Source of the DNA: Parvibaculum sp.
GTDB taxonomy: Bacteria; Pseudomonadota; Alphaproteobacteria; Parvibaculales; Parvibaculaceae
NCBI RefSeq assembly: GCF_030694575.1
Contig: NZ_JAUYUS010000016.1
Coordinates: 40,510-104,509 of the forward strand
DNA length: 64,000 nt
Direction of reading: 5' to 3'
The notes under the pieces were generated by a model. It did not search any database. It was not told the DNA's origin and saw only the letters and a list, made by a program, of their open reading frames with translations. The translations under genes were made by a program, and so were the position numbers. Position 1 is the stretch's first letter; every line of letters begins with the position of its first letter. Shown here one piece after another: positions 62,193 through 64,000 of the stretch.

Positions 62193-63173
62193 ATGGACTC
62201 GAATCGTACAGCTCTGCCGTTCCGCGAGTTCTCGCACCGGATATCGCTTGTCTTCATGCTGACGCTTGCGGCGGCGTTGCTGTTGCTCGGTCGCGCGGAA
62301 ACCTATGTCTTCGACCGGGCGCGACAGGTCGTGACCGATCTCGCGGCGCCGCTTCTCGAAGTCGCGTCCCGTCCCGTCGCCGCGACGCGGCGCGTCATCG
62401 AGCGCACCGACGAATACGCCTATGTCTTTGACGAGAACGAACGGCTACGCGCGGAGAACGCCCGGCTTCTGGCGTGGAAGGAAGAAGCGCTGAAACTGCA
62501 GGCCAAGGTGGCGCGCTACGAAGCGCTGCTCAACGTGCAGGTGGACCCGGCGATCAATTATGTGAGCGGGCGGGTTGTCAGCGATTCCGGGGGGCCCTTT
62601 GTCGATACGGTGCTGGTGAATGTCGGTTCCGACAAGGGCGCCGAGAGCGGGCAGGCCGTCATCGACACGGATGGGCTCATCGGCCGGATCGTCTCGACCG
62701 GACCCAAGGCGAGCCGTGTATTGCTGCTCACCGATCTCAACAGCCGCGTGCCGGTCATCATTGAACCCGCGCATTACAATGCCGTCCTGGCCGGCGATAA
62801 TACAGCCTGGCCGAGGCTTGAATATCTTGCGGCGCAAAGTGCGGTGTCGCCGGGCGACCGCGTGGTCACGTCGGGTGACGGCGGGTTGATTCCCGCCGGG
62901 CTGCCGGTTGGCCTCGTTATCCAGACAAGCGACGGCGGATTGCGCGTACAGACGTTCAGCGACAGGGGCAGGCTCGATTTCGTGCGGGTGCTGCAATATG
63001 AATTTCCGTCACAGGTAAAACGGCAGGACCCGCCCCAAGTGCTGAAGGGACCGCCGGTAACCTCCGCGCCGCCACCCGGCCCTGTGACATTGCCGGGCCC
63101 GGGCACAGCCGGCACCAACACTGGCAGCAATGCAGGTGGTGCCTCACCGGCGCCGACGGCGGGAGCGCAGTAA
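62193..63173 (+). CDS. mreC: Rod shape-determining protein MreC
   Basis: 'GRVVSDSGGPFVDTVLVNVGSDKGAESGQAVIDTDGLIGRIVSTG'; directly after mreB. Confidence 0.95.
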   Translation: MDSNRTALPFREFSHRISLVFMLTLAAALLLLGRAETYVFDRARQVVTDLAAPLLEVASRPVAATRRVIERTDEYAYVFDENERLRAENARLLAWKEEALKLQAKVARYEALLNVQVDPAINYVSGRVVSDSGGPFVDTVLVNVGSDKGAESGQAVIDTDGLIGRIVSTGPKASRVLLLTDLNSRVPVIIEPAHYNAVLAGDNTAWPRLEYLAAQSAVSPGDRVVTSGDGGLIPAGLPVGLVIQTSDGGLRVQTFSDRGRLDFVRVLQYEFPSQVKRQDPPQVLKGPPVTSAPPPGPVTLPGPGTAGTNTGSNAGGASPAPTAGAQ

Positions 63174-63177
63174 ATCC

Positions 63178-63711
63178 ATGCCCCGCCTCGAACCCTATTC
63201 ACCGACACCCGCTGCCCGCGCCGGACGTATCGTCATGACGGTGATGCCGTTTGCGATGGGGCTGGCCTGCGTCCTGCTTTCGTTCGTGCCGCTGGGGCGC
63301 ATCGTCGGTTCGCCGCTCACACCGGCCTTTCCGCTCATGGCCATCTACTACTGGGCCATCGTGCGGCCGGAGATGTTTCCGCCGCTGGCCGTATTTGCCG
63401 TCGGGCTCATCTTCGACTTGTTGTCCGGCGGTGCGATCGGTCTCTGGGCCTTCGTCTATGTCGTCACATATGCAGTGGTGATTTCGCAGCGCATGCTCGT
63501 GGTCAATGCGCCATTCTCGGTATTCTGGGTCGGCTTCCTGTTCGCGGCGGCTTTCGCTGGCGCGTTTGCATGGGCAATCATTTCCATTATTCACGGCATG
63601 TTCGTTCCGCCAGGTTCCGTGGCCCGGCACATGGCGGTCACGGTGGCGGTATTCCCGATCTTTGTTATGCTTTTCGGGCGTATTCAGACGCGCGTCCTGC
63701 AGGGTAATTAG
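63178..63711 (+). CDS. mreD: Rod shape-determining protein MreD
   Basis: Multi-TM protein directly after mreC. Confidence 0.9.
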   Translation: MPRLEPYSPTPAARAGRIVMTVMPFAMGLACVLLSFVPLGRIVGSPLTPAFPLMAIYYWAIVRPEMFPPLAVFAVGLIFDLLSGGAIGLWAFVYVVTYAVVISQRMLVVNAPFSVFWVGFLFAAAFAGAFAWAIISIIHGMFVPPGSVARHMAVTVAVFPIFVMLFGRIQTRVLQGN

Positions 63712-63734
63712 GGCGGGACGATGGGAAGCTGGTC

Positions 63735-64000
63735 ATGCAGATAAGCGGGCGGGACAGCGGGCGCTATCAGACGTTCACCCGGCGGGCAGCGCTCCTCGCC
63801 GGCGTGCAAGGCATTGCCTTTGTCGCGCTGGCGGGCCGCATGTACTACCTCCAGGTAAGGAAGACGGATCAATACCGGATGCTTGCCGAGGAAAACCGCG
63901 TCAGCATGCGCCTTCTCGCACCGCTGCGCGGCGATATAGTGGATCGTTTCGGCCGGGTGCTGGCCTCCAACCGGCAGAACTACCGTGCGATGTTGATTTC
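63735..64000 (+). CDS. mrdA: Penicillin-binding protein 2 (partial, runs off the window)
   Basis: 'YQTFTRRAALLAGVQGIAFVALAGRMYYLQVRKTDQYRMLAEENRVSMRLLAPLRGDIVDRFGRVLASNRQNYRAML'; mreBCD-mrdA order. Confidence 0.95.
   Translation, partial: MQISGRDSGRYQTFTRRAALLAGVQGIAFVALAGRMYYLQVRKTDQYRMLAEENRVSMRLLAPLRGDIVDRFGRVLASNRQNYRAMLI

Overview
Alphaproteobacterial chromosome segment, Hyphomicrobiales-like from gene content and the ssrA tag ANDNYAEARLAA; genus not proven. Positions 1 to ~18.46 kb are the right end of a contractile-tailed prophage: tape measure with an SLT domain, baseplate hub and spike, LysM-gp25, J and I proteins, two related tail fibres, and a lysis cassette with nested Rz/Rz1. 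It appears to end inside the 5' part of a hot-dog thioesterase gene. The rest is mostly housekeeping DNA: ABC export operon with TetR, AsmA, fumC, sspB next to a permuted tmRNA, thyA/folA, formaldehyde detoxification, hflKC/degP, serB, miaA, ilvIHC, SmtB-like regulator with a CDF transporter, purT, leuA and mreBCD. Most notable: (i) a 2OG-Fe(II) oxygenase plus TylF-like methyltransferase between the two fibre genes; (ii) a repeated 19-nt block and covarying RBS hairpin upstream of two fibre-module genes; (iii) an antisense secreted moron sharing a CTAG stop with the spike gene; (iv) a candidate attR core; (v) a 1.2-kb islet at the 3' end of purT flanked by a 37-bp near-perfect direct repeat; (vi) a candidate BCAA-rich leader peptide before leuA. 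All calls come from reading sequence and translations; no database search was run.
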